Below are positions 44,874 to 54,704 of a stretch of DNA of 64,000 nt, one piece after another (the stretch's first letter is position 1; the number at the start of each line of letters is the position of its first letter). Source of the stretch: JAPLHP01 sp963720375 (lineage in GTDB: Bacteria; Chloroflexota; Dehalococcoidia; UBA2247; RBG-13-53-26); NCBI GenBank assembly GCA_963720375.1, contig CAVRFM010000002.1, forward strand, positions 102,835-166,834, given 5' to 3'. The translations under genes and the position numbers were made by a program. The notes beneath the pieces were generated by a model. That model was not told the origin of the DNA. It made no database searches and saw nothing but the letters and a program-made list of their open reading frames with translations.

Positions 44874-45379
44874 CGAATCACTCCCTTTGCCTTGAGTCTC
44901 CTCCTGGTATGCTCGATGAGCCCTCCAGCCGCAATGAGCTCTAACATAAACTCGGGATACGGCTTGGCTTGAAATACCCGACCTCTGGTAACATTCTTGA
45001 TAGCGCCCGTTTCGAGCTCTACTTCCAGGATATCGCCGGGTTGCGTTCCCTCCACCGCTTCGTCGCATTCCAGGATGGGCAGACCTATATCGATAGCATT
45101 GCGGAAGAAGATGCGAGCAAAGCTTCTGGCGACAACGCAGGAGATACCACATGCCTTGATCGCCAGAGGAGCATGCTCCCTGGAGGAGCCGCAACCGAAA
45201 TTGGTCTCGGCGACGATAATATCCCCAGAACGCACCCTCTGCACGAATTGCGTGTCAATGCCTTCCATGCAGTGCTTGGCCAACCCGGCAGGATCAGAGA
45301 TATTCAAATAACGTGCCGGGATAATGGCATCCGTATCCACATTGGCGCCATATTTGTGCACCTTGCCCGTCAACTTCAA
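44870..45379 (-). CDS. leuD: 3-isopropylmalate dehydratase small subunit (LeuD)
   Basis: 169 residues, the short archaeal-type LeuD (~165) rather than the ~200-residue enterobacterial form. YGANVDTDAIIPARYLN near 10-25 and the swivelling-domain motif NFGCGSSREHAPLAIKA near 60. The start is TTG at 45379 overlapping the leuC stop (TTGA). Works with LeuC. Confidence 0.93.
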   Translation of the reverse strand: MKLTGKVHKYGANVDTDAIIPARYLNISDPAGLAKHCMEGIDTQFVQRVRSGDIIVAETNFGCGSSREHAPLAIKACGISCVVARSFARIFFRNAIDIGLPILECDEAVEGTQPGDILEVELETGAIKNVTRGRVFQAKPYPEFMLELIAAGGLIEHTRRRLKAKGVIR

Positions 45380-46632
45380 CTTACCACCTCTTCAGGTCTG
45401 GCAATCCTGCCTGCAATAGCGCTCGCCGCTGCCACAGCGGGGTTGGCCAGATAGACTTCAGATTCGGGGCTTCCCATCCTGCCTACGAAATTTCGATTCG
45501 TGGTGGATACACAGCGCTCACCGGCCGCCAGAACGCCCATGTAACCGCCCAGGCAAGGGCCACAGGTAGGAGTGCTCACCACAGCCCCTGAATTGACGAA
45601 GGTCTCGATCAGGCCCTCTCTAAGAGCCTCAAGATATACATGCCGGGTGCCCGGAATGATGATACAGCGCAACCCGGGGTGCACCTGCCTGCCTTTGAGT
45701 ATCTGAGCTGCAATCTGCAGATCCTCCAACCTGCCATTGGTGCAACTGCCTATGACCACCTGGTCGATCTCAATCTCCCCAACCTGGCTGACAGGCCTGG
45801 TGTTCGAGGGTATATGAGGAAAGGCAACCTGAGGCTCCAGCGATGAGACATCGTATTCAATGACCCTGGCATATCGGGCATCTTTGTCCGACTTGTAAAC
45901 CTGGTACGGCCGCTTGGCCCTCGGCCGGACGTATTCAAGGGTCTTATCATCCACTTCGAAGATACCTGCTTTGGCGCCCGCTTCGACGGCCATGTTGGCC
46001 ATGGTGAAGCGCCCGTCCATGGAAAGCGCCCTGATGGCTTCGCCTGCAAATTCCATCGCCGCATAGAGGGCGCCATCCACCCCGATATTGCCGATGGTGT
46101 AAAGAATAAGGTCTTTGCCCCCTACCCACCGGCGCAGCTTCCCCTTATAGACAAACCTTATAGTCGGAGGAACCTTCATCCATATCTCGCCACAGGCCAT
46201 TGCTGAGGCAATGTCCGTTGATCCCATTCCAGTGGAAAAGGCTCCCAGTGCCCCATAGGTGCAGGTATGGGAATCCGCCCCAATGACCACATCCCCGGGA
46301 AGCACCAGGCCCTGCTCCGGCAGAAGCACATGTTCAATGCCCATCCGGCCGACCTCGAAATAGACCAGGCCCTGCTCCAAGGCAAACTCCCGCATCAGTT
46401 TGGCCTGCTCTGCAGAAAGGATATCCTTGTTAGGGATAAAATGGTCGGGGACCATGACCACTTTCTGAGGATCAAAGACCTTCTTCACCCCGATACGCTG
46501 GAACTCTTTGATGGCGATGGGGGCAGTAATGTCATTGGACAGGACAAGATCGACCCTGACGTTTATTAACTCGCCAGGAGTGACCTTATCTTTGCCAGCA
46601 TGAGCAGCGAGGATTTTCTCAGCCAGCGTCAA
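45376..46632 (-). CDS. leuC: 3-isopropylmalate dehydratase large subunit (LeuC)
   Basis: 418 residues from TTG 46632, the length of the shorter HacA/archaeal-type LeuC. [4Fe-4S] ligands in IGSCTNGRLEDL near 287 and TPTCGPCLGGY near 347. Also GADSHTCTYGALGAFSTGMG near 110-130. An AAGAGGAA ribosome site precedes the TTG, which lies inside the end of leuA, so the genes are coupled. Further upstream codons in this frame belong to leuA in another frame. Confidence 0.94.
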   Translation of the reverse strand: MTLAEKILAAHAGKDKVTPGELINVRVDLVLSNDITAPIAIKEFQRIGVKKVFDPQKVVMVPDHFIPNKDILSAEQAKLMREFALEQGLVYFEVGRMGIEHVLLPEQGLVLPGDVVIGADSHTCTYGALGAFSTGMGSTDIASAMACGEIWMKVPPTIRFVYKGKLRRWVGGKDLILYTIGNIGVDGALYAAMEFAGEAIRALSMDGRFTMANMAVEAGAKAGIFEVDDKTLEYVRPRAKRPYQVYKSDKDARYARVIEYDVSSLEPQVAFPHIPSNTRPVSQVGEIEIDQVVIGSCTNGRLEDLQIAAQILKGRQVHPGLRCIIIPGTRHVYLEALREGLIETFVNSGAVVSTPTCGPCLGGYMGVLAAGERCVSTTNRNFVGRMGSPESEVYLANPAVAAASAIAGRIARPEEVVS

Positions 46633-48175
46633 CTGGATTCCTCTTCTTAGCTGCCAGCAGCCTATTGAGGGCATTCATATAGGCCCTGGCGCTGGCAACG
46701 ATAATGTCAGTGGCAACTCCACGTCCGGTATAGGTCACGCCATCGCTTTCAATCCTGATCAAGACCTCACCCATGGCATCGATTCCAGCAGTAACTGAAT
46801 TGACGCTGAACTCGGTAAGTTTGTTAGGCACGCCGATGATGCGGTTGATGGCCTTGTATACAGCATCTACAGGCCCGGTACCCAGAGCAGCATCAGCAAA
46901 AACCTTGTCATCAGGGCCAATGAGCCTCACCGTAGCCGTGGGTATACTGTGGTCACCACAGGAAACCTCAACGTGATCCAGATGGTACGTTTCGGAAACA
47001 GTGCGCATCTCCTGGGCTACAAGTCTCTCGATATCGCGATCGGTGACATCCTTTTTCTTATCTGCCAGTTCCTTGAAGGCGATAAAGGCGCGATTCAGGT
47101 CTTCTTCGTTCAAGGTGTATCCCAGTTCTGCCAGCCTCTCTTTGAAAGCATGGCGTCCGCTCAGCTTCCCCAATACCAGACTGCTGGACGGAATGCCTAC
47201 ATCCCGGGGATCCATGATTTCGTAGGTGATAGCCCTCTTGATCACTCCATCCTGATGGATGCCCGACTGGTGACGAAAGGCATTGGCCCCGACAATAGCC
47301 TTGTTAGGCTGTACTACAAAACCGGTCAGTTCACTGACCAGACGGCTGGTTCTGTAGATTTGCGTAGTGTCAATCCGGGTAGTCAGATCGAAGAGGTCCT
47401 TGCGGGTCTTGATGGCCATAACGACCTCTTCCAGGGAGGCATTGCCCGCCCGCTCCCCAATGCCATTGATGGTGCATTCCACCTGCCTTGCCCCCTGCCT
47501 TACTGCCTCCAGGCTGTTTGCCACCGCCAGTCCCAGGTCATTATGGCAGTGAACACTGACAACGGCCTTACGTATGTTCGGCACGTTATGAAATATGCCC
47601 TGAATCAGATTCCCAAACTCCTGCGGGATAGAGTAGCCTACGGTATCGGTGATATTCACCGTGCTTGCCCCTGCCTCGATAACCGCTTCGATGATCGTGT
47701 AAAGATAGGCAGGTTCAGTACGGCTGGCATCCATCGGGGAGAACTCTACATCGCCCACATAAGTCCTGGCCCGGGCCACCATAGTCCGCGCCAGATCGAA
47801 AACCTCATTACGGCTTTTCTTGAGTTGATGAGCAAGGTGAACATCCGAGGTAGAGAGGAACACGTGGATGCGCGGGTGTGCGGCTTCTTTGACCGCTTCC
47901 CAGGCAGTATCAATGGCCTGAGCATTCGCATGGGTCAGAGCGCAAATGGACGACTGCCGGACCTCCCTGGCAATAAGCCTCACAGCCTCAAGATCGCCCC
48001 GAGAACTGGCGGGAAAGCCAGCCTCGATAACATCTACACCCAACCTCTCCAGTTGCCTGGCTATCTCCAGCTTCTCCTGGATGTTCAGCATCCCCCCCGC
48101 CGCCTGCTCTCCATCTCGAAGAGTCGAATCGAAGATAATGACTCCCTGTTTTCTTGACTTTGATCTTACAGCCAT
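46619..48175 (-). CDS. leuA: 2-isopropylmalate synthase (LeuA)
   Basis: 518 residues. First committed step of leucine synthesis. IIFDSTLRDGEQAAGGMLN (catalytic Arg-Asp) near 13-31, VSVHCHNDLGLAVANSLEA metal-binding His pair near 205, NGIGERAGNASLEEVVMAI, and the C-terminal allosteric domain (from ~390) which probably confers leucine feedback. AGGGAAAAG precedes the ATG. It is separated from ilvC by 163 bases containing a hairpin. Confidence 0.95.
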   Translation of the reverse strand: MAVRSKSRKQGVIIFDSTLRDGEQAAGGMLNIQEKLEIARQLERLGVDVIEAGFPASSRGDLEAVRLIAREVRQSSICALTHANAQAIDTAWEAVKEAAHPRIHVFLSTSDVHLAHQLKKSRNEVFDLARTMVARARTYVGDVEFSPMDASRTEPAYLYTIIEAVIEAGASTVNITDTVGYSIPQEFGNLIQGIFHNVPNIRKAVVSVHCHNDLGLAVANSLEAVRQGARQVECTINGIGERAGNASLEEVVMAIKTRKDLFDLTTRIDTTQIYRTSRLVSELTGFVVQPNKAIVGANAFRHQSGIHQDGVIKRAITYEIMDPRDVGIPSSSLVLGKLSGRHAFKERLAELGYTLNEEDLNRAFIAFKELADKKKDVTDRDIERLVAQEMRTVSETYHLDHVEVSCGDHSIPTATVRLIGPDDKVFADAALGTGPVDAVYKAINRIIGVPNKLTEFSVNSVTAGIDAMGEVLIRIESDGVTYTGRGVATDIIVASARAYMNALNRLLAAKKRNPVDAG

Positions 48176-48247
48176 ATCTTTTCCCTCAATGTCGAATCAA
48201 AGATGACTTCGTCCATACCTCATTCCCTGCCTAACGGTAATACTCAC

Positions 48248-48283
48248 TACTCGGCTCATCGCTATTTGGCAATGAGCCGAGTA
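48248..48283. repeat. 12-base perfect inverted repeat between ilvC and leuA
   Basis: TACTCGGCTCAT (48248-48259) and ATGAGCCGAGTA (48272-48283) form a 12-bp stem with a 12-base loop. No T-run follows on the minus strand, so it is not a clear terminator; mRNA processing or attenuation of leu expression is possible. Directly beside it starts a 17-base direct repeat of the ilvC 3' end. Confidence 0.5.
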
Positions 48284-48338
48284 AGGAAGACCATCCACCG
48301 ACCGGTAAACCCGGAAGAAACCTGATCAGCTCAGCCCT

Positions 48339-49340
48339 TTAAGGAAGACCATCCACAAGCCAGGGCATCATATCCCGCAGCTTCTTGCCGACAGCCTCGA
48401 TGGGATGCTCCGCTTCCCTCTTCTTTATGGTGTTGAAACAGGGACGGCCGGCCTGATTCTCCAGTATCCATTCCAGGGCAAAGCTGCCATCCTGTATCTC
48501 CTGAAGTATCTGCTGCATCTCTTCCCTGGCCATCTCATCGATGACTCTGGGACCACGCGTATAGTCGCCATATTCAGCAGTATCACTCACCGAATTGCGC
48601 ATGTAGGTCAAGCCGCCCTGATAGATAAGGTCAGTAATGAGCTTCAGCTCATGGCAAACCTCAAAATAGGCTATCTCCGGCTGATAGCCCGCCTCGATCA
48701 AGGTTTCAAAAGCAGTCTTTATCAAGGCAGAGACACCGCCGCAGAGCACCACCTGCTCGCCGAAGAGGTCGGTCTCTGTCTCTTCTGCGAAGGTGGTCTC
48801 CAAAACCCCGGCCCTGGTGCAGCCAATGCCCTTGGCATAAGCCAGAGCCACAGCCTTCGCCTTTCCTGAGGCATCCTGTTGAACGGCGACAAGAGCCGGC
48901 GGTCCTTTGCCCTCCGTATAGAGACGGCGCAGCATGCGCCCGGGACTCTTGGGCGCTATCATACTGACATCGACGTTAGCCGGGGGCACAATCTGCCCAT
49001 AGTGTATGTTAAATCCATGAGCAAACATCAGGGTCTTGCCTGCAGACAACCCCTTTTCGATGGACTCGCGATAGACCACCGGGTGCAGATTGTCAGGAAC
49101 AAGCATTACGATTATGTCTGCCGCCTTGGCCACCTTATCAGCCGTGGCCACCTCAAAACCGGCCTTCTTAGCTTTCTTCCACGCCTCACTTTGAGGTGCT
49201 TCGGCTACCATCACCGAGCAACCACTATCCCTAAGGTTATTGGCATGGGCATTCCCCTGACTGCCGTAGCCAATAATGCCAATTGTCTTACCCTTTAGTA
49301 AGTCCAGTTTGGCATCGCGATCATGATAGACTTTGACCAT
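48339..49340 (-). CDS. ilvC: Ketol-acid reductoisomerase (IlvC)
   Basis: 333 residues from ATG 49340 (an adjacent ATG at 49343 is also possible, next to AGGAGGT). Second step of valine, isoleucine and leucine synthesis. Class I KARI: IGIIGYGSQGNAHANNLRDS cofactor loop, then VPDNLHPVVYRESIE, LMFAHGFNIHYGQIVPP and MIAPKSPGRMLRR, with Mg-binding acids in AEETETDLFGEQVVLCGG. First gene of the branched-chain operon; the ilvBN genes are not in the window. Confidence 0.95.
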   Translation of the reverse strand: MVKVYHDRDAKLDLLKGKTIGIIGYGSQGNAHANNLRDSGCSVMVAEAPQSEAWKKAKKAGFEVATADKVAKAADIIVMLVPDNLHPVVYRESIEKGLSAGKTLMFAHGFNIHYGQIVPPANVDVSMIAPKSPGRMLRRLYTEGKGPPALVAVQQDASGKAKAVALAYAKGIGCTRAGVLETTFAEETETDLFGEQVVLCGGVSALIKTAFETLIEAGYQPEIAYFEVCHELKLITDLIYQGGLTYMRNSVSDTAEYGDYTRGPRVIDEMAREEMQQILQEIQDGSFALEWILENQAGRPCFNTIKKREAEHPIEAVGKKLRDMMPWLVDGLP

Positions 49341-49506
49341 CATACCTCCTCTTTCGGCTGTCCGCCGTGCTTGCCAAATTTTAGTATCTACTTGTAGCAC
49401 AAGCCGTGACCACAGTCAATAACGGCATTGTGCAAGCAGAACTGCGTGCCATGTAAGGGCTATCCAAAAAGAACGTGCTTCACCTCTCCGCTGTCGCGGC
49501 AATCAG

Positions 49507-50421
49507 CTATTCCACTTCATAGCTGGCATCGCGGAAGACTTTCTCGGGATGCCACAGACCCTCGCCATGCCGGCTCAACACAGCCAGAAAACGTCCGTCA
49601 GCAGAATAGGCCCGGCACCGCTTGTCTGTGGACTCCGGGTCACCTGCAGTAGTCAAGGCCACAGAGTTGCCCTTCCTCACCAAGGCCTCACTCTCCTTGT
49701 CAAGAATAACCACCCTCCAACTAAGGAGTACCTCGTCAATCGGGTGAAGAAGAGACTGCCAGCAGCCTTGGTGAAAGGCTTCTTCAATCACAGGAAGAGG
49801 CACAGAATCAGCAATATGGAAGGGCTCGCTCCTCAAGCGTACCAGCTTCCTAAGATGAGCACCGCAGCCCAGCGCAATGCCTATGTCCTGGGCCAGGGAC
49901 CGGATATAAGTGCCGGCACTGCATTCTACCTCAATAGTGACAACAGGCGACTGCCACTTCATGAGATCCAGACGGGAGAACTGCACCATCCTTGGTTTCC
50001 TGGTTACCTCAATTCCCTCACGGGCAAGATCATAGAGACGTCTTCCCTTATGTCTGAGAGCGCTGTACATGGGCGGGATCTGCTCAACGGAACCACGAAA
50101 GGAGTGAAGGACCTGCCTCAACTGGTCTTCAGTGACAAATGAGGCATCACACCTCTGAATTACCTTCCCCACCGCATCATAGCTGTCAGTAGTGGTACCA
50201 AGCTCGATTTCAGCCTGGTACGTCTTGCCAGCCCCTGACAGAAATTCAATCACCCTGGTACCCTGGCCAAGACAAACCACCAGCACTCCGGTAGCTTCGG
50301 GATCAAGTGTACCGGCATGGCCTACTCTCGGCTCGCCGCTGAGGCTTCTCACCAGGGAAACTACGGCAAAAGAGGTCTTGCCGGCTGGCTTGAGGACATT
50401 GATGATGCCGTCAATGCTCAC
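49507..50421 (-). CDS. truB: tRNA pseudouridine-55 synthase (TruB)
   Basis: 304 residues. INVLKPAGKTSFAVVSLVR opening, catalytic Asp in GHAGTLDPEATGVLVV near 40, and ALRHKGRRLYDLAREG near 125. A C-terminal PUA-like domain follows. Start is GTG at 50421, overlapping the rbfA 3' end by 11 bases. Last gene of the nusA-infB-rbfA-truB translation operon. Confidence 0.94.
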   Translation of the reverse strand: MSIDGIINVLKPAGKTSFAVVSLVRSLSGEPRVGHAGTLDPEATGVLVVCLGQGTRVIEFLSGAGKTYQAEIELGTTTDSYDAVGKVIQRCDASFVTEDQLRQVLHSFRGSVEQIPPMYSALRHKGRRLYDLAREGIEVTRKPRMVQFSRLDLMKWQSPVVTIEVECSAGTYIRSLAQDIGIALGCGAHLRKLVRLRSEPFHIADSVPLPVIEEAFHQGCWQSLLHPIDEVLLSWRVVILDKESEALVRKGNSVALTTAGDPESTDKRCRAYSADGRFLAVLSRHGEGLWHPEKVFRDASYEVE

Positions 50422-50785
50422 CTGGTTCCTGTCCTCCAGCTTCTTCAGTAGCTAACTGGCTCATTAGCTGGAGAACTTTACCTGCCTGTTCCATAGAATC
50501 ATCGTAGCCAAAGCTCAATTCGGGGTTATATCGCAATCTGACCCGCATGCCCAGTTCCCTGCGGAGGAAACCTGAGGCAGTATCCAAAGCCTTCATGGCT
50601 TCCGTTTTCTCACTCTCAGTTCCCATAATACTGACAAACACCTTGACATGGCGTAAATCCGGAGAGATCGAGACGCGAGTCACCGTAACAAAGACCGCAA
50701 GCCTAGGGTCTTTGACTTCGCGTTGCAGTAACTGGGTGATTTCATCGCGAATGAGATGATTCAGCCGCTCAGTGCGCCGACTCAT
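50411..50785 (-). CDS. rbfA: Ribosome-binding factor A (RbfA)
   Basis: About 124 residues of KH-like fold: SRRTERLNHLIRDEITQLLQ, VKDPRLAVFVTVTRVSISPD and a C-terminal RLRYNPELSFGYDDSME. Needed for 16S rRNA 5'-end maturation. Starts inside the end of infB after AAGGAG (7 bases), with a possible TTG one codon earlier. Confidence 0.92.
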   Translation of the reverse strand: MSRRTERLNHLIRDEITQLLQREVKDPRLAVFVTVTRVSISPDLRHVKVFVSIMGTESEKTEAMKALDTASGFLRRELGMRVRLRYNPELSFGYDDSMEQAGKVLQLMSQLATEEAGGQEPGEH

Positions 50786-52562
50786 CAACTTTCTCCTTGC
50801 GATAGGCCTCGATTATGTCACCTGTTTCAAACTGGGTAAATCCATCCACAACAACGCCACACTCAATGCCGGTAGCCACCTCTCTGACATCATCCTTGAA
50901 CCGCCTCAGGCTGGCGATTTTGGACTGGTAGACTAGCTGCTTGTTGCGTATCACTCTAATCGGGGCATCTCTCTTCAAAACACCGTCATTAACATAGACC
51001 CCCGCCGCCTTCCCGTGCCTGCCGGCAGTGAAAACTGCCCTTATCTCAGCATGCCCCTCAATAACCTCAGCGTAGGATGGCTCCTTCATCCCCTTAAGGG
51101 CTCTCTCTATGTCATCTATCAGGTTGTAGATTATGTCGTACAGCCGGATATCCACTCCTTCCGACTCAGCCATCCGCTGCGCGCCCACAGTGGGCGTCGT
51201 ATGAAAGCCCACAATAATACCTTTAGAAGCCAGGGCCAGCAATACATCTCCTTCGGTGATAGATCCGCTACCCGAGTGAATGATTTTCACCTTTATCTCA
51301 TCTATTTCCAGACGCTCGACGGAATCCTTGATCGGCTCAATACTTCCCTGAACGTCGGTCTTGAGAATAAGGTTAAGCTCCTTGGCCTGCCCCTGTTTGA
51401 TTTGAGCAAAGACATCATCCAGCTTGATAGCCCTTACCGGCTTGGTCAGCCTCTGTTGCTTTTCCAGCTGCCGCTTTTCGGATATGGACTTCGCCTCACG
51501 CTCACTGGCGGCCACCACGAGGGTATCCCCGGCTTGTGGTAAAGTGCTCAGTCCAAGTATCTCAACCGGCGTCGATGGCTCCGCCTTCTTGATCCGCTTG
51601 CCGGCATCATTAAACATAGCCTTTATCTTACCCCAGGCATCACCAACCACCACGGGATCACCCGGCTTGAGAGTCCCGCTCTGCACCAGAACTGTAGCCA
51701 GAGGACCCTTGGTCTTGTCCAACTCCGCCTCGACAACCACCCCCTTGGCAGGGCAATCCGGATTCGCCTTTAGTTCCAGCATCTCCGCCACCACAAGGAT
51801 GTTCTCCAGGAGATCAGAGATCCCCTGTTTCATCTTCGCCGAAACAGGCACGCAAACAGTATTGCCACCCCACTCTTCAATGACTAGGCCTTCCTCGGCA
51901 AGTTGCTGTTTCACTTTGTCCAGGTTGATACCGGGTTTATCAATCTTATTCAAAGCCACTACGATAGGTACTGCGGCAGCCCGAGCATGAGCTATAGCTT
52001 CCCGCGTTTGGGGCATTATCCCATCGTCTGCTGCTACCACAAGGACAGCAATGTCAGTTGCCTTTGTACCCCTGGCCCGCATCGCAGTGAAAGCTTCATG
52101 CCCCGGAGTATCCAAAAAGGTGATTTTTCTGCCAGATACTTCTGCCTGATACGCTCCGATATGCTGGGTAATACCCCCCGCTTCAGAAGCCATCACATTC
52201 GTCTGTCTGATGGCATCCAGGAGCCTTGTCTTGCCATGGTCGATGTGCCCCATCACAGTCACCACCGGCGGGCGTGGTTGCAGGTTCTGCTTCTCCAATT
52301 CCCCACAGCCGGTCGCCTCAGCCACCGGTACGGCCTTTTCCACAACATCATAGCCCAGATCCGACGCTACTACCGCCGCAGTGTCGAAATCAATGCTCTG
52401 ATTGATACTCGCCATGACGCCGTTATTCAACAACTGCTTGATCAACTCCACCCCACTCACCTTCAGCAGATCAGCCAGTTGCTTCACCGTCAGCGAGGCC
52501 GGAATCTCAATCTGGTGCCCACCCTTGGGAGGCGGGCTCTTTTCCCCAGTACTTTTCGTCAT
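50769..52562 (-). CDS. infB: Translation initiation factor IF-2
   Basis: 597 residues, the short form with only a brief N-terminal region (IF-2 N domain LTVKQLADLLKVSGVELIKQ). G domain: VTVMGHIDHGKTRLLDAI (G1), ITFLDTPGHEAFTAMRARG (G3) and VALNKIDKPGIN (G4). C-terminal beta-barrel domains bind initiator tRNA. The ATG overlaps the ylxR stop (ATGA). A single long frame with no shift. Confidence 0.96.
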   Translation of the reverse strand: MTKSTGEKSPPPKGGHQIEIPASLTVKQLADLLKVSGVELIKQLLNNGVMASINQSIDFDTAAVVASDLGYDVVEKAVPVAEATGCGELEKQNLQPRPPVVTVMGHIDHGKTRLLDAIRQTNVMASEAGGITQHIGAYQAEVSGRKITFLDTPGHEAFTAMRARGTKATDIAVLVVAADDGIMPQTREAIAHARAAAVPIVVALNKIDKPGINLDKVKQQLAEEGLVIEEWGGNTVCVPVSAKMKQGISDLLENILVVAEMLELKANPDCPAKGVVVEAELDKTKGPLATVLVQSGTLKPGDPVVVGDAWGKIKAMFNDAGKRIKKAEPSTPVEILGLSTLPQAGDTLVVAASEREAKSISEKRQLEKQQRLTKPVRAIKLDDVFAQIKQGQAKELNLILKTDVQGSIEPIKDSVERLEIDEIKVKIIHSGSGSITEGDVLLALASKGIIVGFHTTPTVGAQRMAESEGVDIRLYDIIYNLIDDIERALKGMKEPSYAEVIEGHAEIRAVFTAGRHGKAAGVYVNDGVLKRDAPIRVIRNKQLVYQSKIASLRRFKDDVREVATGIECGVVVDGFTQFETGDIIEAYRKEKVDESAH

Positions 52563-52897
52563 TCAACCTCCACCGCTTGGGTCGGTTGGCTCCGGGCCTC
52601 AGAGCAAAATCCAGTCCCAAACTCGACGACCTTGACCCAATTTTCAGGGTCTATTTTGCCCCGCAAGGCATGCTCCAACCTGCCCTTGCTCAGCCCCTTC
52701 CCCCAACAACCCGGAGAGCGGCAAACATAAGCACCCCTCCCAGGCTTCTTCCCCGATACATCCACCTCCGCTATACCACCGGCACTATAAACCACGCGGA
52801 CCAGCTGCCGCTTCGGCTTTACCTCACGACAAAAAACGCAGGTACGCTGTGGGATGTGTTTCAAACCCCGTTGCGGGGCTACCTTATCCCTCGTCAC
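52559..52897 (-). CDS. ylxR: YlxR (DUF448) RNA-binding protein
   Basis: About 112 residues from GTG 52897, overlapping the nusA 3' end by 14 bases. RTCVFCREVKPKRQLVRVV and GKKPGRGAYVCRSPGCW are the DUF448 signatures. The open frame extends upstream to 53104 only as a shadow of the nusA tail. Sits in its usual place between nusA and infB. May act as an RNase P or nucleoid modulator. Confidence 0.88.
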   Translation of the reverse strand: MTRDKVAPQRGLKHIPQRTCVFCREVKPKRQLVRVVYSAGGIAEVDVSGKKPGRGAYVCRSPGCWGKGLSKGRLEHALRGKIDPENWVKVVEFGTGFCSEARSQPTQAVEVE

Positions 52898-54465
52898 CCA
52901 ATCCCTCTTCGCCCAGATCCTTTTCACCCAGATCTTCTTCACCCAGATCTTCAATGTCTTCTCGTATCGCTTGCCGCCGAGCCGGCTTCTTGGGTTTCGG
53001 TTTGACCACCACCTCTTCGTCCTTGACCGTGACCCCCTTCTTCCCTTTCTTGGCCTTGGTTTCAGGTTTCGCTCCTGATCTTCCACCACCACCGCCGCCA
53101 CCATAGCGAGCCTTGAGACTGCCGGTGACCGCCTCTATCTCCGAGAGTACCTCCTCAAAGGAATAGGTTTTAGCGGCAACCTCAGCCTCTGCCGGCGCCT
53201 CATGCGGCACTTCCGGAGGTTTCGCCGGTGGTGCCTCTGCCGAAGCCAGCACCGGCAGGACCTCCTCCACAGGAGCAGGAACCTTCTCTTCAACCACCGG
53301 AACTACCGGCTCAATGACAGCTTCTACGGCCTGCACCACGGGTTCAACCGCCACCACTGCCTCACTGGGGACAGCCTCCTCCACCTTGGGGGCCTCTTTC
53401 ACTTTAGGAGCTTTAGTAGCCACCCCACCCTCGGCCATAGAAGTACTCTTTATATCGATTCGCCAGCCGGTAAGCCTGGCAGCCAGTCTGGCGTTCTGTC
53501 CTCCCTTGCCAATGGCCAGCGAGAGTTGATTGTCAGGGACAATTACATTGGCACCCTTCTCCTCCGCACTGACCTCCACCTTCACTACTGAAGCAGGGCT
53601 CAGCGCATTACCAATGAAAACCGCGGGGTCGGGATGCCACTGGATCACATCTATTTTTTCACCGCTGAGTTCCTTGGTGATGTTCTGGATTCTGATGCTG
53701 CGCAGCCCAAGACAAGAACCAACAGCATCAACTCCCTCCTGGCGGGCACCAACAGCAACCTTGCTCCGATAGCCAGGTTCGCGAGCCAGGGCTTTGATCT
53801 CCACCGTGCCGTTATATATCTCAGGGATCTCCAGCTCAAACAGGCGCCGGAGCAGATTCTGATGCGTCCGCGATACTACGAGCTGAGTCCCTTTGGCAGT
53901 GCGCAGTACCTTCACAAGGTAAAGTTTGAGCCTCTGCCCCACCCGGTAATGGTCTGCAGGTACCTGCTCAGCCATGGGAAGTATCGCCTCCCCTTTCCCC
54001 AGATCGACAATAATATGCTTCGCCTCGACAACATGTACCACACCACTGATAATATCCCCCTCTTTGTCAGCATATTCCCCGAAGATAGCGTCGCGTTCCG
54101 CCTCCCGCAAACGCTGTAATATCACCTGCTTTGCAGTTTGGGCAGCGATACGTCCGGCATCAGGAGGTGTAGACTCTACCTCAAGCACATCTCCCACCCG
54201 GGCATCAGCCTTCAGCTTCTTCGCCTCTGCCAATAGCATTTGTTGACGGGGATCCGTGCGCCTCTTTACTACCTTTTTCTGTGCATAAACCTTGACCTCA
54301 CCCGTCTGCACCAGGATCTTAACCGCGATCTCTTGATCAGGCGCAAAGCTACTCTTTCTTGAATATAGGGACCAGGGCCGACTCTACAGTCTTGAGGATA
54401 ACCTCTTTAGGTAAGTTCCTCTCAGCAGCCAGTTGGGTAAGAGCAATTACAAATTCGGTCTTCAT
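52884..54465 (-). CDS. nusA: Transcription factor NusA with long acidic tail, one frameshift
   Basis: About 526 residues after repair. N-terminal domain from ATG 54465 (GGGAGGT 11 bases upstream): MKTEFVIALTQLAAERNLPK. Then a stop appears after FKKE; removing one base near 54357 gives KKSSFAPDQEIAVKILVQTGE and joins the main frame. S1 domain (GDIISGVVHVVEAKHIIVDL), KH domains (SQSV-like GLRSIRIQNITKEL, LAIGKGGQNARLAARLTGW). The last ~190 residues are low complexity, rich in Glu, Val, Pro and Ala, with a glycine run and a D-L-G-E repeat. NusA is essential, so the shift is almost certainly an error in the sequence. Confidence 0.9.
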
Positions 54466-54522
54466 CTCCTGAGCAGACCTCCCATTCTATAACCCACGGT
54501 TATCCACTTATCCATATTAACC

Positions 54523-54548
54523 AAAAAGAGTGGGGGAACACCCACTCT
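54523..54548 (-). terminator. Rho-independent terminator after uvrC
   Basis: On the minus strand AGAGTGGG-TGTTCC-CCCACTCT is followed by TTTTGG. Stem of 8 bp with a 6-base loop and a T-run. It ends transcription from uvrC before the nusA operon starts. Confidence 0.7.
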
Positions 54549-54704
54549 ACACAGAGACCAGGTTTGGCCCTAATTTATCACAATTAGGATAACAATGCAA
54601 CCATCAGCAAACAGGTCCCTCGGAAGCCCTCTGTTTGCGAGGAAAGCGTCTGAGATTTTATATTACATCAAACATAGTTTATACGATCATATCTCCGATC
54701 TTCA

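Noticed and set aside
44874..45194. N-terminal extension of LeuB
   Set aside because: It is the leuD coding region read in another frame; the ATG at 44873 overlaps the leuD stop.
52898..53104. N-terminal extension of YlxR
   Set aside because: It is the nusA tail in another frame; DUF448 similarity starts after 52897.
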